64,000 nt of DNA from Alteripontixanthobacter muriae (GCF_013336795.1 NZ_JAAFZT010000035.1:441261-505260), one strand, 5' to 3'; counted from the stretch's first letter, positions 26,580 to 35,888 are shown. Numbers and translations: made by a program. Notes: a model not told the origin generated them from the letters alone.

Positions 26580-27071
26580 TCAGGCTGCCAGCAAGCGCCC
26601 GCGCGGCAGCGTCACCCGGATTTCACCTGAGAGCAGCTCCATCAACACGGTCACCCGCCGCCGAGCGTCCACGCTCAGCAACGTCCCGCAGAGCTTGTCA
26701 AAGGCGCCGCCGATGACCCGCACGCGGTCGCCTTGCTGCAGGTCGGCGGCAAAGGAAAGTTCAGCATCATCGCCGAGCCTGGATAGCTGTTCAATGAACC
26801 CATCCGCAAGCGGGGCAGGGCGGCTGCCGAAGGCGACGAGGCGGCGTATGCCGATGGTGCCATCAACCGAGCGCCAGCGCTCCTGCTCGCAGTCCAAAGA
26901 GACAAAGACATAGCCTGGAAACAAGGGCTCGAGTGCATTCTGCACGCGGCCGCCCACGCGACGCGGGCGGCGCACGAAAGGGCACTGCGCTGTGAAAGAC
27001 TGTCTGCCGAGATGAGTCAGCGCCAGCCGCTCCTTGCGCGGCTGCGTCTGCGCCGCATACCAATGCCTCAT
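26580..27071 (-). CDS. NusG/RfaH-like transcription antitermination factor
   Basis: 163-residue NusG paralogue. The N-terminal NGN domain has HWYAAQTQPRKE and EPLFPGYVFVSLD, and the C-terminal KOW domain begins near LQQGDRVRVIGGAFDKLCG. Such specialised factors bind RNA polymerase and allow reading through long polysaccharide operons. It precedes the UDP-glucuronate decarboxylase. No ops-like element was recognised in the leader, so the target operon may lie elsewhere, for example the exosortase-associated glycan locus. Confidence 0.87.
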   Translation of the reverse strand: MRHWYAAQTQPRKERLALTHLGRQSFTAQCPFVRRPRRVGGRVQNALEPLFPGYVFVSLDCEQERWRSVDGTIGIRRLVAFGSRPAPLADGFIEQLSRLGDDAELSFAADLQQGDRVRVIGGAFDKLCGTLLSVDARRRVTVLMELLSGEIRVTLPRGRLLAA

Positions 27072-27427
27072 CGGAAATAAGCCTTCCCGCCAAGCACTAA
27101 GGTGCGGTGCGATCCCATGCCGGCCTCATAGGGAGAAGGCATTTTGATGTCGATGAGAAAAGCTCAAAAAAATGGGGGTTCACCGAGCTTCGGGACGAGC
27201 GATCTGTTCCATTTCCTTTTTTGAGGAGGACGCGCGCCGTAGCACCCTCCGCGGCGCAGAGGCGTTCGCATCCGGCAAGCTCTGCAAGGAGCAATAATTC
27301 TTCCCCCGGCCGCTGCTGTTTACCGGAGTGGCCATCCTTCCGCTGCGCAAGGGACCTGTTCAGGTAATTGGCCAAGGCCGGGTTCCCAAGAACACTCTTC
27401 CATTTCCACCCCTGAGGACCTCATTGC

Positions 27428-27591
27428 ATGCGTTCCAATTATCTCTTCACGTCCGAAAGCGTGTCCGAACGACATCCCGCCGATCTACTGGGAACGCCGC
27501 TTATGGCCAGTTCGGCGGTGCATCCAAGGGGGCGCTTCCCCTTGAACGCACCGGTTTGGCCGGCGAATGGACAGCAGCCGCGAAAGGCTAG
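27428..27591 (+). pseudogene. metK: metK relic: both ends joined, centre deleted
   Basis: The ATG at 27428 begins MRSNYLFTSESVSERHP, the N-terminus of S-adenosylmethionine synthetase. Shortly after, in another frame, the sequence AAYGQFGG ... LPLERTGLAGEW to the stop at 27591 matches the C-terminal end of MetK. About 340 central codons, including all catalytic residues, are missing, and the two ends are out of frame. A strong hairpin follows at 27614. It is a deletion relic of a former metK, not an expressed enzyme; a functional copy must be elsewhere. Confidence 0.78.
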
Positions 27592-27613
27592 CGTCACCTT
27601 TGCCGGCAATTGA

Positions 27614-27637
27614 AAGGCCCGCTGATCAGCGGGCCTT
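27614..27637. terminator. perfect palindrome, terminator-like
   Basis: A 24-bp perfect inverted repeat (AAGGCCCGCTGA and its complement) lies just after the metK relic. It has A and T at the outer ends but only a weak T run. Probably the old metK terminator; it also lies past the 3' end of the UDP-glucose dehydrogenase gene. Confidence 0.65.
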
Positions 27638-27698
27638 CTCATCTCTGTCCGAGTGAAAGCGAGCAGACGCGAATTCTTCTCAGCAAGGGGGGCGAGTG

Positions 27699-29021
27699 CT
27701 ACTCTCGCCCGACGCTGTAATAGGTAAAGCCGGCTTCGCGCATCGCCTGCGGCGAATAGATATTGCGCAGGTCGACCATGATCGGCGACCGGACCAGATC
27801 CTTTACCCGTTTAAGGTCCAGTGCGCGGAACGCATCCCACTCCGTCACCAGGACAATGGCGTCGGCTCCCTCGATTGCGGAGTAGGAATTGCTGGCCATG
27901 TCGACCCACGGCATCAGGGCGCGCGCCAGTTCCATCCCTTCGGGATCGTATGCTGCTACTTCCACCCCAGCATCATTCAACGTCTGCGCCACGGCGATTG
28001 CGGGTGAATCGCGCATGTCGTCCGTGTTGGGTTTGAAAGTCAGACCCAGCAGCGCGACTTTCTTGCCGCGCGCAGCGTCCTCGCCGCCCAGCGCGTCGAC
28101 GACCTTGCGGCCCATCGCCCGTTTGCGGCTCTCGTTCACTTGCACCACCGCCTCGACGATGCGTGACGGGCTGCCTGCATCCTCCGCCGTTTTCAGCAGC
28201 GCCAGCGTGTCCTTGGGGAAACAGGATCCACCATAACCCGGGCCGGCATGCAGGAACTTCGGCCCGATCCGGCCATCCGTACCGATGCCGCGCGAGACAT
28301 CCTGCACATCCGCGCCGACCTTCTCGCAAAGATCGGCCATTTCATTGATGAAGGTGATCTTGGTCGCAAGGAATGCGTTTGCCGCATATTTGATCAGTTC
28401 CGCACTGCGGCGGCTGGTGAACAGGATCGGGGATTCATTGAGGAACAAAGGACGGTAGATCTCGCGCATGACTTCGCGCCCGAACTCGTCATCGGTTCCG
28501 ATCACGATCCGGTCGGGCCTCTTGAAATCCTCGATGGCCGCGCCCTCGCGCAGAAATTCCGGGTTGGAAACGACGGCGACCCGGTGGCCCCTCTCGCTCG
28601 AGGCGCCGCTTTCAGCGATAATTCTTTCCACCGCGTCGCCAGTGCCCACGGGAACGGTGGATTTGGTGACCACGACCGTATCGTTGGTGAGATTGGCGCC
28701 GATCTCCTCGGCAACACCGTGAACGTAAGACAGATCGGCATGGCCATCGCCCCCGCGGCTGGGTGTACCGACCGCGATGAAAACGGCGTCCGCACCTTCG
28801 ATACCTTCGGCAAGGCTGGTGGTGAATGACAGCCGGCCCGCATTGACATTGGCTGCGACCAGCGCGGCGAGGCCGGGTTCGTAGATGGGCATCACGCCCT
28901 GATGCAGGCGATCGATCTTCGTCTGGTCCTTGTCGATGCAGACGACTTCATGTCCGAAATCTGCGAAACATGCCCCCGAGACCAGGCCAACATAGCCCGA
29001 TCCTACCATCACGATCTTCAT
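27699..29021 (-). CDS. ugd: UDP-glucose 6-dehydrogenase
   Basis: 440-residue NAD-dependent enzyme oxidising UDP-glucose twice to UDP-glucuronate. It has GSGYVG (7-12), the SNPEFLREG and KYAANAFLATKI segments, and the catalytic Cys in GYGGSCFPKD (around residue 260). ATG 29021 is preceded by AGGAG. It supplies UDP-glucuronate to the decarboxylase at 25382 and the epimerase at 14247. It is a single gene downstream of the broken sugar transferase in the same direction. Confidence 0.95.
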   Translation of the reverse strand: MKIVMVGSGYVGLVSGACFADFGHEVVCIDKDQTKIDRLHQGVMPIYEPGLAALVAANVNAGRLSFTTSLAEGIEGADAVFIAVGTPSRGGDGHADLSYVHGVAEEIGANLTNDTVVVTKSTVPVGTGDAVERIIAESGASSERGHRVAVVSNPEFLREGAAIEDFKRPDRIVIGTDDEFGREVMREIYRPLFLNESPILFTSRRSAELIKYAANAFLATKITFINEMADLCEKVGADVQDVSRGIGTDGRIGPKFLHAGPGYGGSCFPKDTLALLKTAEDAGSPSRIVEAVVQVNESRKRAMGRKVVDALGGEDAARGKKVALLGLTFKPNTDDMRDSPAIAVAQTLNDAGVEVAAYDPEGMELARALMPWVDMASNSYSAIEGADAIVLVTEWDAFRALDLKRVKDLVRSPIMVDLRNIYSPQAMREAGFTYYSVGRE

Positions 29022-29135
29022 CAACGAGAACTCCTGTTGCAAATGCCAATGCGCTCGGCTGGACCGAGCTGCATCTGAAAAATTGCTAGTGATTATATAT
29101 GAGTGGCCGTGCCAGATTTTTCGTGATCAGCAAAT

Positions 29136-29889
29136 CTATTTGGCGCCAAAGCCGGAGAGAACAACGCGCACCGTTCTGAGCGCGATAAAGATATCAAGCC
29201 AGTAAGATAGGTTCTTGATATAATAGAAGTCGTATTGGAGGTTGGCATCTACATCGGCGATTGAAGAGACGTGGCCCTGGTTGACCCGGGCCCAGCCGGT
29301 AATCCCGGGCCTCACGATATGGCGATAACGGTAGAAGGGGATCTCATCTTCGTACCAGGCAGAGAGACTGACGGCTTCTGGGCGAGGGCCTATCCAACTC
29401 ATGTCGCCTTTGAAGATGTTCCAGATCTGAGGGAGTTCATCGAGACGCGTCTTGCGCAAGAAACGTCCGACCCTGGTTATCCTCTCATCATGGGACGGGG
29501 TGAGGCTCGCGTCCCGATCCTTTCCGTCCTCCATGACGGACCTGGTGCGGAACTTCACCACCATGAACGCTTCACCGCGGAAGCCTATGCGCAGCTGCCG
29601 GAAAAACGTGGGGCCGCGGCTGTCCCAGCGCACGAGGACCCCGACAAGGACAAGTAGAGGCAGAGCAAAGGGGAGGGCTAGAGCGCCAAAGCTGTTCTCG
29701 GAGAGGTGCTGTATTTGAACCTTGCCGGTGGTTGATTCCCCAACTTTCTTGTAATGGAAGACCGCTCGGCCGGAGATCGCTGCCTGGGCTAAGGATCTAT
29801 CCCACTCAAGCTCGTGATCGAAGTGCAGGTTGGCTGTATAGACCCCGCTGAACTTCTGGGGGGGCAGGTGTGTGCACGCGAAGGGTCAT
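29136..29889 (-). pseudogene. initiating sugar transferase, frameshifted at a G7 tract
   Basis: Phosphoglycosyl transferase of the WcaJ/PglC type that would start a lipid-linked glycan at the inner membrane. The intact core is visible: one hydrophobic segment (LALPFALPLLVLVGVLV), FFRQLRIGFRGEAFMVVKFRT, the RLDELPQIWNIFKGDMSWIGPRPE motif and PGITGWARVNQGH. The open frame runs back through YTANLHFDHELEW to a TGA near 29885 with no ATG, GTG or TTG before the core. An ATG at 29889 starts a frame that would join it exactly if the G7 run (29858-29864) were one base shorter. It is therefore off as read: pseudogene, phase-variable gene or sequencing error. Confidence 0.75.
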
Positions 29890-30012
29890 GATGTTCTCTA
29901 AAGCTTAAATCCTGCTTGGCAGATCATGTGCATGAAAATATTCTTCGAGCGAAATATGCCGCTATTATCATAGGTTACTTGAGATGATGCCTGGAGTGGC
30001 TATTCCGGGCTG

Positions 30013-30363
30013 ATGGAGAAGGTCACAAAACGGGCGCAGCGGAGGCTAACGTCTCTGCGGGTGCAAATCCGTCGCGGAAACGACTGGATGGATCTTCTAA
30101 TCTCAAATTTATCCGCAACGGGGTTTATGGCAAAGAGCCGCGACGTGCCGAAGGTGGGTTCCTCTGTAGAGATTCGTCACCGGAGCCTTTTCATAAGAGG
30201 TGAGGTGGTTTGGGCAACTGCATCACGGTTCGGTGTGCGGAGCTTTGCGGCAATCGACGTTGACCGCCTCCTCGCAAGGGCGGACCTTGGAGCCGGCAGG
30301 ATTGTTGCAGAGGAAATTAGGCACGCTCCCAAGAAAGGACGTTGGCCGCTCTGGCGGGATTGA
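30013..30363 (+). CDS. PilZ-domain protein
   Basis: 116-residue single-domain PilZ protein, a likely c-di-GMP receptor. The KRAQRR stretch near the N-terminus supplies the RxxxR-type arginines, and NLSATGF matches [D/N]xSxxG. It is transcribed away from the sugar transferase, with about 120 bases between them. It may modulate polysaccharide or motility functions by protein contact. The start is ATG 30013. Confidence 0.8.
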   Translation: MEKVTKRAQRRLTSLRVQIRRGNDWMDLLISNLSATGFMAKSRDVPKVGSSVEIRHRSLFIRGEVVWATASRFGVRSFAAIDVDRLLARADLGAGRIVAEEIRHAPKKGRWPLWRD

Positions 30364-30625
30364 AATGCCGCTCTCCTGCTGTTTTCGATTGATCCTTCAC
30401 GGGATGTAGCTGGTTCAGCGTCGCTTCCGACGAAAACCTCTAGAGCCGCAGCACCTTCTACCCCAATTTGCCATGCTCAGGATCCTTACTTTTCTGACGC
30501 CAAAGGTCCTCGCATCCAATTGTTCTCAACTTGGCACAGCTAGCTCGGACCACTTGATAGTCCTTTTGGATTTGTCATCACTGCGGCTCGGACCGGAGAA
30601 GTATATGTCAGCAGGAGGGCAGGTG

Positions 30626-31006
30626 ATGAACCAGCATGACCAGAACAAATCCGAGATAGAGCAGCGACGCGCTTCACGATTCACGCTGGACCAGGACATA
30701 AACGTTCGCGCCAAGGGCTCTCGCCAGATGTGGGCTACGCTCACATCGCTATCGAGGTTCGGCTGCAGGGTGGCTGGCGCGAGCCTTTCGAGATCAGATG
30801 ATCTTGTCTGGGTCAGGATAAGCGGGCTGGAGAGCCAGGCAGCAGAGTTGCGCTGGTCCGAGGATGGCGAAGCTGGTTTGGAATTCCGTTATCCGTTGCA
30901 TGTTGCAGTGGCAGATCATTACCGAGTGCCGGACGTAACGTGCGAGCCTGGGTATCAGCTTGCAAGCCGCTCGACTAACGGCTTCGGAAGAAAGCTATTC
31001 TGCTAG
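30626..31006 (+). CDS. PilZ-domain protein, variant signature
   Basis: 126-residue PilZ-like protein with QRRASRF near the N-terminus. The second signature reads SLSRFG, with Ser in place of the first Asp/Asn, so c-di-GMP binding may be weakened. AGGAGG seven bases before ATG 30626 decides the start; an ATG at 30605 is a weaker alternative. It lies in tandem with the PilZ gene at 30013, separated by about 260 bases. Confidence 0.72.
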   Translation: MNQHDQNKSEIEQRRASRFTLDQDINVRAKGSRQMWATLTSLSRFGCRVAGASLSRSDDLVWVRISGLESQAAELRWSEDGEAGLEFRYPLHVAVADHYRVPDVTCEPGYQLASRSTNGFGRKLFC

Positions 31007-31265
31007 AGCGCGGGAGTGCCTACTTAGCTTCTCTCAACCAATCCGATCGTGTTTGTATCACGCTACTTGTCATCAGCTGCCAGACGTCGATGAGGCCAGA
31101 AGAATGGCATAGGGCAGGTTCTGGTAATTTCCTCGAGCGCATCCATTTCGGCGTCTGCCGGAGACGATTGATTTTGTGATACACACTGCGGCGCCTTGGC
31201 GGGGCAGCCGATTTTCGCAGGCGGCGCGTAAGCGAAACTTAACCACGCCACGGTATCGTGGGGCC

Positions 31266-31682
31266 ATGGAGTTGAGAAGATTCCCCCTTGAGAGCGTTTC
31301 GCTCACCTGTGAGCCTGGACCGTGCAGGGCCGAAAGGATCTCGTACTCTCGCGATTTTGAGACAATGGTCCCGGCCCGCCCCTGCGGAACGCTTGGCAGC
31401 ATTGTCATACGGCGAAACAGCCAGGAGCCGATCTGCTCCAGCTGCAAGTATTGGGAGAAAGTCTCGGATGGTGCTGACTGTGAAATCGGCATGTGTCGCA
31501 AGTTCTGTCTTGCTCCCAGCTTCGATGCCTGGCCGATCACGGAGGCTCGTGACGGATGTTCCGCGTGGGCAGGCGGGAATGGGAGCGAACCATCCCTCAA
31601 GGAGGAACGACTCCTCTCTTCACGCGCCCGGCAAAGCTCGGAAGTTCTTGATCCGGCAACGGCGCGGGCTGATTTGAATTAA
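31266..31682 (+). CDS. possible cysteine-rich small protein
   Basis: 138-codon frame whose centre has an orderly cysteine pattern (CSSCKYWEK, then C, GMCRKFC, WPITEARDGCSAW). It resembles short uncharacterised CxxC...WP...C proteins that may bind metal. No good ribosome site precedes the ATG at 31266, and the tail is low in secondary structure. Not recognised as any named family; included because the pattern is unlikely by chance. Confidence 0.38.
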   Translation: MELRRFPLESVSLTCEPGPCRAERISYSRDFETMVPARPCGTLGSIVIRRNSQEPICSSCKYWEKVSDGADCEIGMCRKFCLAPSFDAWPITEARDGCSAWAGGNGSEPSLKEERLLSSRARQSSEVLDPATARADLN

Positions 31683-31867
31683 TCGCCAGTCGGCCCCGCG
31701 TCCTGTTATGGCGCAGATCCAGCCTGCATTTCTCGATGAATGCACGGCAGCTGCCAGTGCTGTAATGCTGCCGCCTCAGTTTGAACGCGTCCTGCAGAAT
31801 CGAGTTCTAGAGGGGGAGCATCGAAACTCTGGCGCCAACATCTGAGCAGCCGGCACGGCAACGGTGC

Positions 31868-33124
31868 TCAGCTAATGCAAGCAGGATCCAATCGGGCGTC
31901 GTTCACCAGGAAACGAGCTCCAACTTCAAAGCTCAAGAGTTGAAAAGCCGTTTTTTTCTGTGGCCGGCCATAAGGATGCCGGCGGTGCCCCAAGAAATCC
32001 TCTAGGCATTCAGATGCTCTCGCGTGTAGGGGCTCCTGGTGCAACTCTTTTCGCTGTGCGCCCGGTGGGAGGGGCGAGGCCGGAATCGCGCTAGCCGAAG
32101 TTCGCCGATGAAGAAGATCGGAGAGCCCTTCATCATCAGGTTGCGCTCGGTGCAACGCAGAAACACAGCAGTTCCGCCCGCATCGCTTTGCACTGTAAAG
32201 CGCTTTATCTGCCTTATCGATCCAATCGGTTCCGCTACAATCTTCAGCGTCTAGCACTGCCATTCCAAAGCTTGCAGTGACGCGGATTCCACCGCCCAGG
32301 GGAATGACCTGCTCTTCGATGGACCGGCGGATTTTCTCGATAGCTGCTCGGCCACCTGCCTCATCTGTTCCTGAAAGGAGGATACCAAACTCCTCCCCTC
32401 CAAGACGGCCGATTACATCGTTTTCTCGTAACTGCTCGGCGCAAGTGCGAGCAACGGCTGTCAGAACCGCGTCACCCGCAGGATGCCCGAACCTGTCATT
32501 TATCGATTTGAAATGGTCCAGATCCATCAATGCCAAAGCGCTGGGCTGATCGCTGCGCCGGAACCGCTCAGTCTCTTTCTCGATCTGGTTGAAGAAAGCA
32601 CGCCGGCTGAGAGCACCCGTCAGATGATCCTGTTCGGCAATCTGCAGCAGTTCAAGCTCATGAACAACAAGGGAGGCAAAGCTGCTCAGGATGCTCAGTT
32701 CCGTCTCGCTGAAGTTCCTCGGAGCCGTGTCTATCACGCACAAAGTACCGAGGTTATGACCCTCAGAGGTTCGCAGAGGAGCGCCCGCATAGCTTCGGAT
32801 GTGAGGCGCCCCTGCGACTAGCGCATGAGTGCTAAACCGCTCATCTTCAAGCGCATCGAAGATCACGAGAGGCCGTTCGCCTCCGAGGGGAAAGCCAAAA
32901 GAGGCCAGGCTCGGCGAGTCTATAGAGTCCGAGCCCTGTATGGACGTAAACCATCGGCAACCGCGATCAATCAGGGATACGGCTGCGATTGGCACCTTCA
33001 GAACACTGCGTACGAGGGAAGTGATCTTGTCGAAGGCTTCTGCCGGCGAAGTATCTAGCACATTGTACCTTTGCAAATTCGAGAGGGGCGCGCGCTCGTT
33101 CAGCAGCAGGTTCTGGTCTGTCAA
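31868..33124 (-). CDS. GAF-GGDEF diguanylate cyclase
   Basis: 418-residue protein with an N-terminal GAF domain (about 20-160) and a GGDEF domain (about 165-325). The active site is GGEEF (242-246), and an allosteric I-site REND (233-236) lies the canonical five residues before it, so it should make c-di-GMP with product inhibition. The start is TTG 33124: AGGAGAG lies just upstream, and a TAG in the same frame at the ribosome site rules out an earlier start. The C-terminal ~80 residues after the GGDEF fold are Pro/Arg-rich with no known domain and may reflect a 3' frameshift. It is close to three PilZ genes. Confidence 0.88.
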   Translation of the reverse strand: MTDQNLLLNERAPLSNLQRYNVLDTSPAEAFDKITSLVRSVLKVPIAAVSLIDRGCRWFTSIQGSDSIDSPSLASFGFPLGGERPLVIFDALEDERFSTHALVAGAPHIRSYAGAPLRTSEGHNLGTLCVIDTAPRNFSETELSILSSFASLVVHELELLQIAEQDHLTGALSRRAFFNQIEKETERFRRSDQPSALALMDLDHFKSINDRFGHPAGDAVLTAVARTCAEQLRENDVIGRLGGEEFGILLSGTDEAGGRAAIEKIRRSIEEQVIPLGGGIRVTASFGMAVLDAEDCSGTDWIDKADKALYSAKRCGRNCCVSALHRAQPDDEGLSDLLHRRTSASAIPASPLPPGAQRKELHQEPLHARASECLEDFLGHRRHPYGRPQKKTAFQLLSFEVGARFLVNDARLDPACIS

Positions 33125-33150
33125 AGGTCTCTCCTATGCTTCTCGCCAAA

Positions 33151-33194
33151 CTTGTCACCGAGCCTCAGCAGCCTTGTCACCGAGCCTCAGCAGC
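33151..33194. repeat. 22-bp perfect tandem repeat, two copies
   Basis: The unit at 33151-33172 is repeated exactly at 33173-33194, with five further bases of a third copy. It lies just upstream of the TTG start and ribosome site of the GAF-GGDEF gene, so copy number could affect its promoter. Confidence 0.8.
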
Positions 33195-34236
33195 TTGTCC
33201 GGGATGGGCGCGGATATTCGGACGAGCTCATGTCATCTCCCCAGGTTCGACCAGACATCGGAAAGCAGGGCTTCGCGGCAAAAGCGACCCTATAAAAATG
33301 AGAAGAAACCAAGGAAATTAATGGGTTAAGCGGCTCGGTAAACAGACGCTCAGGAAAGTTGAGGGTTCCGCACGTTGCAAATTTCTTACGTTTGGCTAGC
33401 TTTGCTGCAGACCTAGGCTGCGCCGTGAGCTTCAGCAGGACGGTGATCTCTGTCTGCAGTCCGGTGCTCTCAGGCGTCTCTGGTTCGCAGCTATCCTCTG
33501 CCGATTGCGTAAACAAGGTTCCTGTCTCCCCGAACCAGGTGTTTGGGCATGCGGATTGCTCGGGTGACGATCGATGACAGCTTGTTGAGTGGTGCTCTAG
33601 GAGCCCTCGTGAGATGTCATGGCCGCGTACGGGTTTCCGGTGCCTTGGATCTAGCGGGGATTATAAGAGGGGCCTCGCAAATGAGGGTGTGGAGAGACCG
33701 GCTTGGATACAAGGGGTCTCCGGACTCTCCGGGTATCTACGCGCATTTGGCCTTTGTGTTCCGCTATTTGCGGCTAGTTTCACTGATAAGTGCTGCCGCA
33801 GTCCTCACCTGCTGAACAGCAGCCGTCTTCGGCCTGGTCGATGGCGTTGGATGTATCGACTGGGCATCTGGCCAACTGCGATCAACGATGTAAAAGGGCT
33901 CCGTGAGGCGGCAGGCTTCGAAAAAGACTACCTGCACGTCGGATCGCGGCAAGTTGTGGCCACTTGGGAGGACTGCCGCGTGTCCGCTGACCACCGATAA
34001 ATTGATATTCTGAACGATGGGTAAGCGCGCCTACAGGCGGCTGGAGTCAGAAGCGGTCTTCCAGCAAATGCCGCCGTGTCGGCCGTACATGATAGCTGGT
34101 CTCTCTGTCAGCTTCGCGCCCCGCGAAGTGAAAAGTTGTCATTTTAAGGAACCAACTAAACAGGCGAACTGTATGGTTAACGACGGGTCAGTCGCAGGTA
34201 GAACCAACTTCGCCTGCATCAGCGAAGGAAACCTCA
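33195..34236. other. 1-kb gap without a convincing gene
   Basis: Frames on both strands (for example around 33543-33815) show no domain, signal peptide or ribosome site I can support. The region contains the promoters of the diverging GAF-GGDEF and CHRD-like genes. Confidence 0.4.
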
Positions 34237-34956
34237 ATGCCATCACCGAAAGCCCTTATCACTCGTGGAGCGGGTGGAATCGCTGCGCTATTGCTCGCTG
34301 GCACTGCAATGCCTGCCTCTGCCGCAATCTTCGTCGTAAACTTCGATGAGTTGAACAATAGCGGCGTCCAAGGCTCAGCCACGCTCGATTACAACGAAGA
34401 AGCTGGCACGCTGCAAGTTCTCGTAAATGCGACTGGTCTGGCCGAGGGTGCGCACCTCGGACATATTCATGGACGGTTTGATGGCGAAGGTAATGCGATA
34501 GACTCTGTCACTCCTCCGCCTTCTGCGGACGATGACGGCGACGGATTTGTCGAACTGGGGGAAGGTGCTCAGTTCTATGGACCGATCATCCTGCCCTTAA
34601 GAGACATTGGCACCGTCGGAGCGGATGGAATTCTCAACTATTCCCAAACCTTCGACCTGTCGAACATGAGCATATTCGCTGACGGTTTTTCATCCGAGGA
34701 CCTGTTTCCCTTAACCTTCCGCGAGATCGTTCTTCACGGCGGCAATGTACCTGCAACCGCAGGTACTGGAACCGGCGGCATCATCGACGGAACACAAGGT
34801 ACATATTCACTCGCCCTTCCAGTCGCATCCGGTGAGATCACCGCTGCCGTACCAGAACCCACTACTTGGGCGATGATGCTGCTCGGCTTCGGCTTCATTG
34901 GCGGCGCAATGCGTTCCGCTAAGCGCCGGCAGAAGGTAACCGTCTCCTACGCTTGA
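34237..34956 (+). CDS. secreted CHRD-like protein with PEP-CTERM sorting signal
   Basis: 239-residue exported protein. A signal peptide ends around MPASAA, a CHRD-like beta domain follows (with HLGHIHGRFDGEG), and the C-terminus carries the exosortase signal VPEPTTWAMMLLGFGF followed by basic residues (MRSAKRRQK). PEPxxWA-type signals are typical of sphingomonads, and proteins bearing them are cleaved by an exosortase and linked to surface polysaccharide. AAGGA lies seven bases before the ATG at 34237. The exosortase itself is not in the window, though exosortase-associated glycan genes are at 52478-55409. Confidence 0.9.
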   Translation: MPSPKALITRGAGGIAALLLAGTAMPASAAIFVVNFDELNNSGVQGSATLDYNEEAGTLQVLVNATGLAEGAHLGHIHGRFDGEGNAIDSVTPPPSADDDGDGFVELGEGAQFYGPIILPLRDIGTVGADGILNYSQTFDLSNMSIFADGFSSEDLFPLTFREIVLHGGNVPATAGTGTGGIIDGTQGTYSLALPVASGEITAAVPEPTTWAMMLLGFGFIGGAMRSAKRRQKVTVSYA

Positions 34957-35168
34957 AGGCGAGTCACGCGTAGTAAGCAGCGCCGCTGCCACCATGGGAT
35001 ACATTGGGCTGCGCTGCGAATGCTGGCTGCCGCTTTAGGCTGACAAGGATCGCGCGCATGCGGCATAGGTTACAGCTCCGCTGTCGCCCATGCCGATGGC
35101 GACCCTAGCACAAGCATTCCCATTTCGAGAGCCCAGGTCTCGGTTGGTCTCGTGACAGTATTACAGAG

Positions 35169-35888
35169 TTACTCGGAGCTACTCTGAAGGCCGCGGGCGT
35201 GGCCTTCGGCATCTGGCGATGAGAGAAAGGGTGTGGGATCGACGGGTGTATTCGCAATCCGGACTTCGTAGTGCAGGTGCGGTCCAGTTGAGCGGCCGGT
35301 TGATCCAACAAAGCCAATCACATCTCCCTTCTTCACGCGCCGTCCCTTTACGGCGCCTAAGACGGACAGATGCGCATACCGTGTTTCCATGTAGCCGCCG
35401 TGATCGATCTCAACGAGCAGCCCATAGTTTCCCGCCCATTCAGCACGGCTGATGGTTCCGGCTGCCGTCGCAGTGACGGGGGTCCCAGACGCCGCTGCCA
35501 GGTCGATACCGTGGTGCTGACTCCATGTCCCGAGGATGGGATGCATGCGGACGCCATAGTTGCTGCTGAGGCGAACGCCCGAGATTGGGGTTCCGGATGG
35601 AGTTGAAATTTGGGCGCTGCTGAGCTCCGGTGCTGGAGTATTCTCTGTGTCCACCGACACCGGTTCAGCGTTTAGAGCCTGCTGAGCAGCTGAGATCTTT
35701 TGTGCCAAGTCATCCGCTTCCAGTGAGCCAGCCTTTTGATCTGCTGCAAGAGGGCCAGAAACAGGTAGCGGTGAGGAAGCCACCGGCTGAGCCCATGCGG
35801 AGCCGGGGCTCTGCACCAAGGCGAAGCCTGCAAAGATCGTTATCAACCGCTGCAGCGGGTTCGTTCTGCTAAGCTTTGCGCTACTCAC
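35169..35888 (-). CDS. M23-family peptidoglycan endopeptidase
   Basis: 239-residue exported metallopeptidase of the LytM type. After a signal peptide ending near GSAWAQ comes a linker, then the M23 domain with zinc ligands in HHGIDLA (H and D) and HLHYE (H). It would cut peptide cross-bridges in the periplasm. The start is taken as GTG 35888, which overlaps the stop of the upstream proline-rich gene (GTGAGTAG); longer frames give implausible N-termini. The overlap ties it to that gene. Confidence 0.85.
   Translation of the reverse strand: MSSAKLSRTNPLQRLITIFAGFALVQSPGSAWAQPVASSPLPVSGPLAADQKAGSLEADDLAQKISAAQQALNAEPVSVDTENTPAPELSSAQISTPSGTPISGVRLSSNYGVRMHPILGTWSQHHGIDLAAASGTPVTATAAGTISRAEWAGNYGLLVEIDHGGYMETRYAHLSVLGAVKGRRVKKGDVIGFVGSTGRSTGPHLHYEVRIANTPVDPTPFLSSPDAEGHARGLQSSSE

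Noticed and set aside
27100-27427. Possible SAM-responsive riboswitch in front of the metK relic
   Set aside because: No conserved core of a known SAM or SAH riboswitch class could be recognised by eye.
33543-34000. Two overlapping + strand frames before the CHRD-like gene
   Set aside because: No ribosome site or domain; they overlap each other and read as chance frames.
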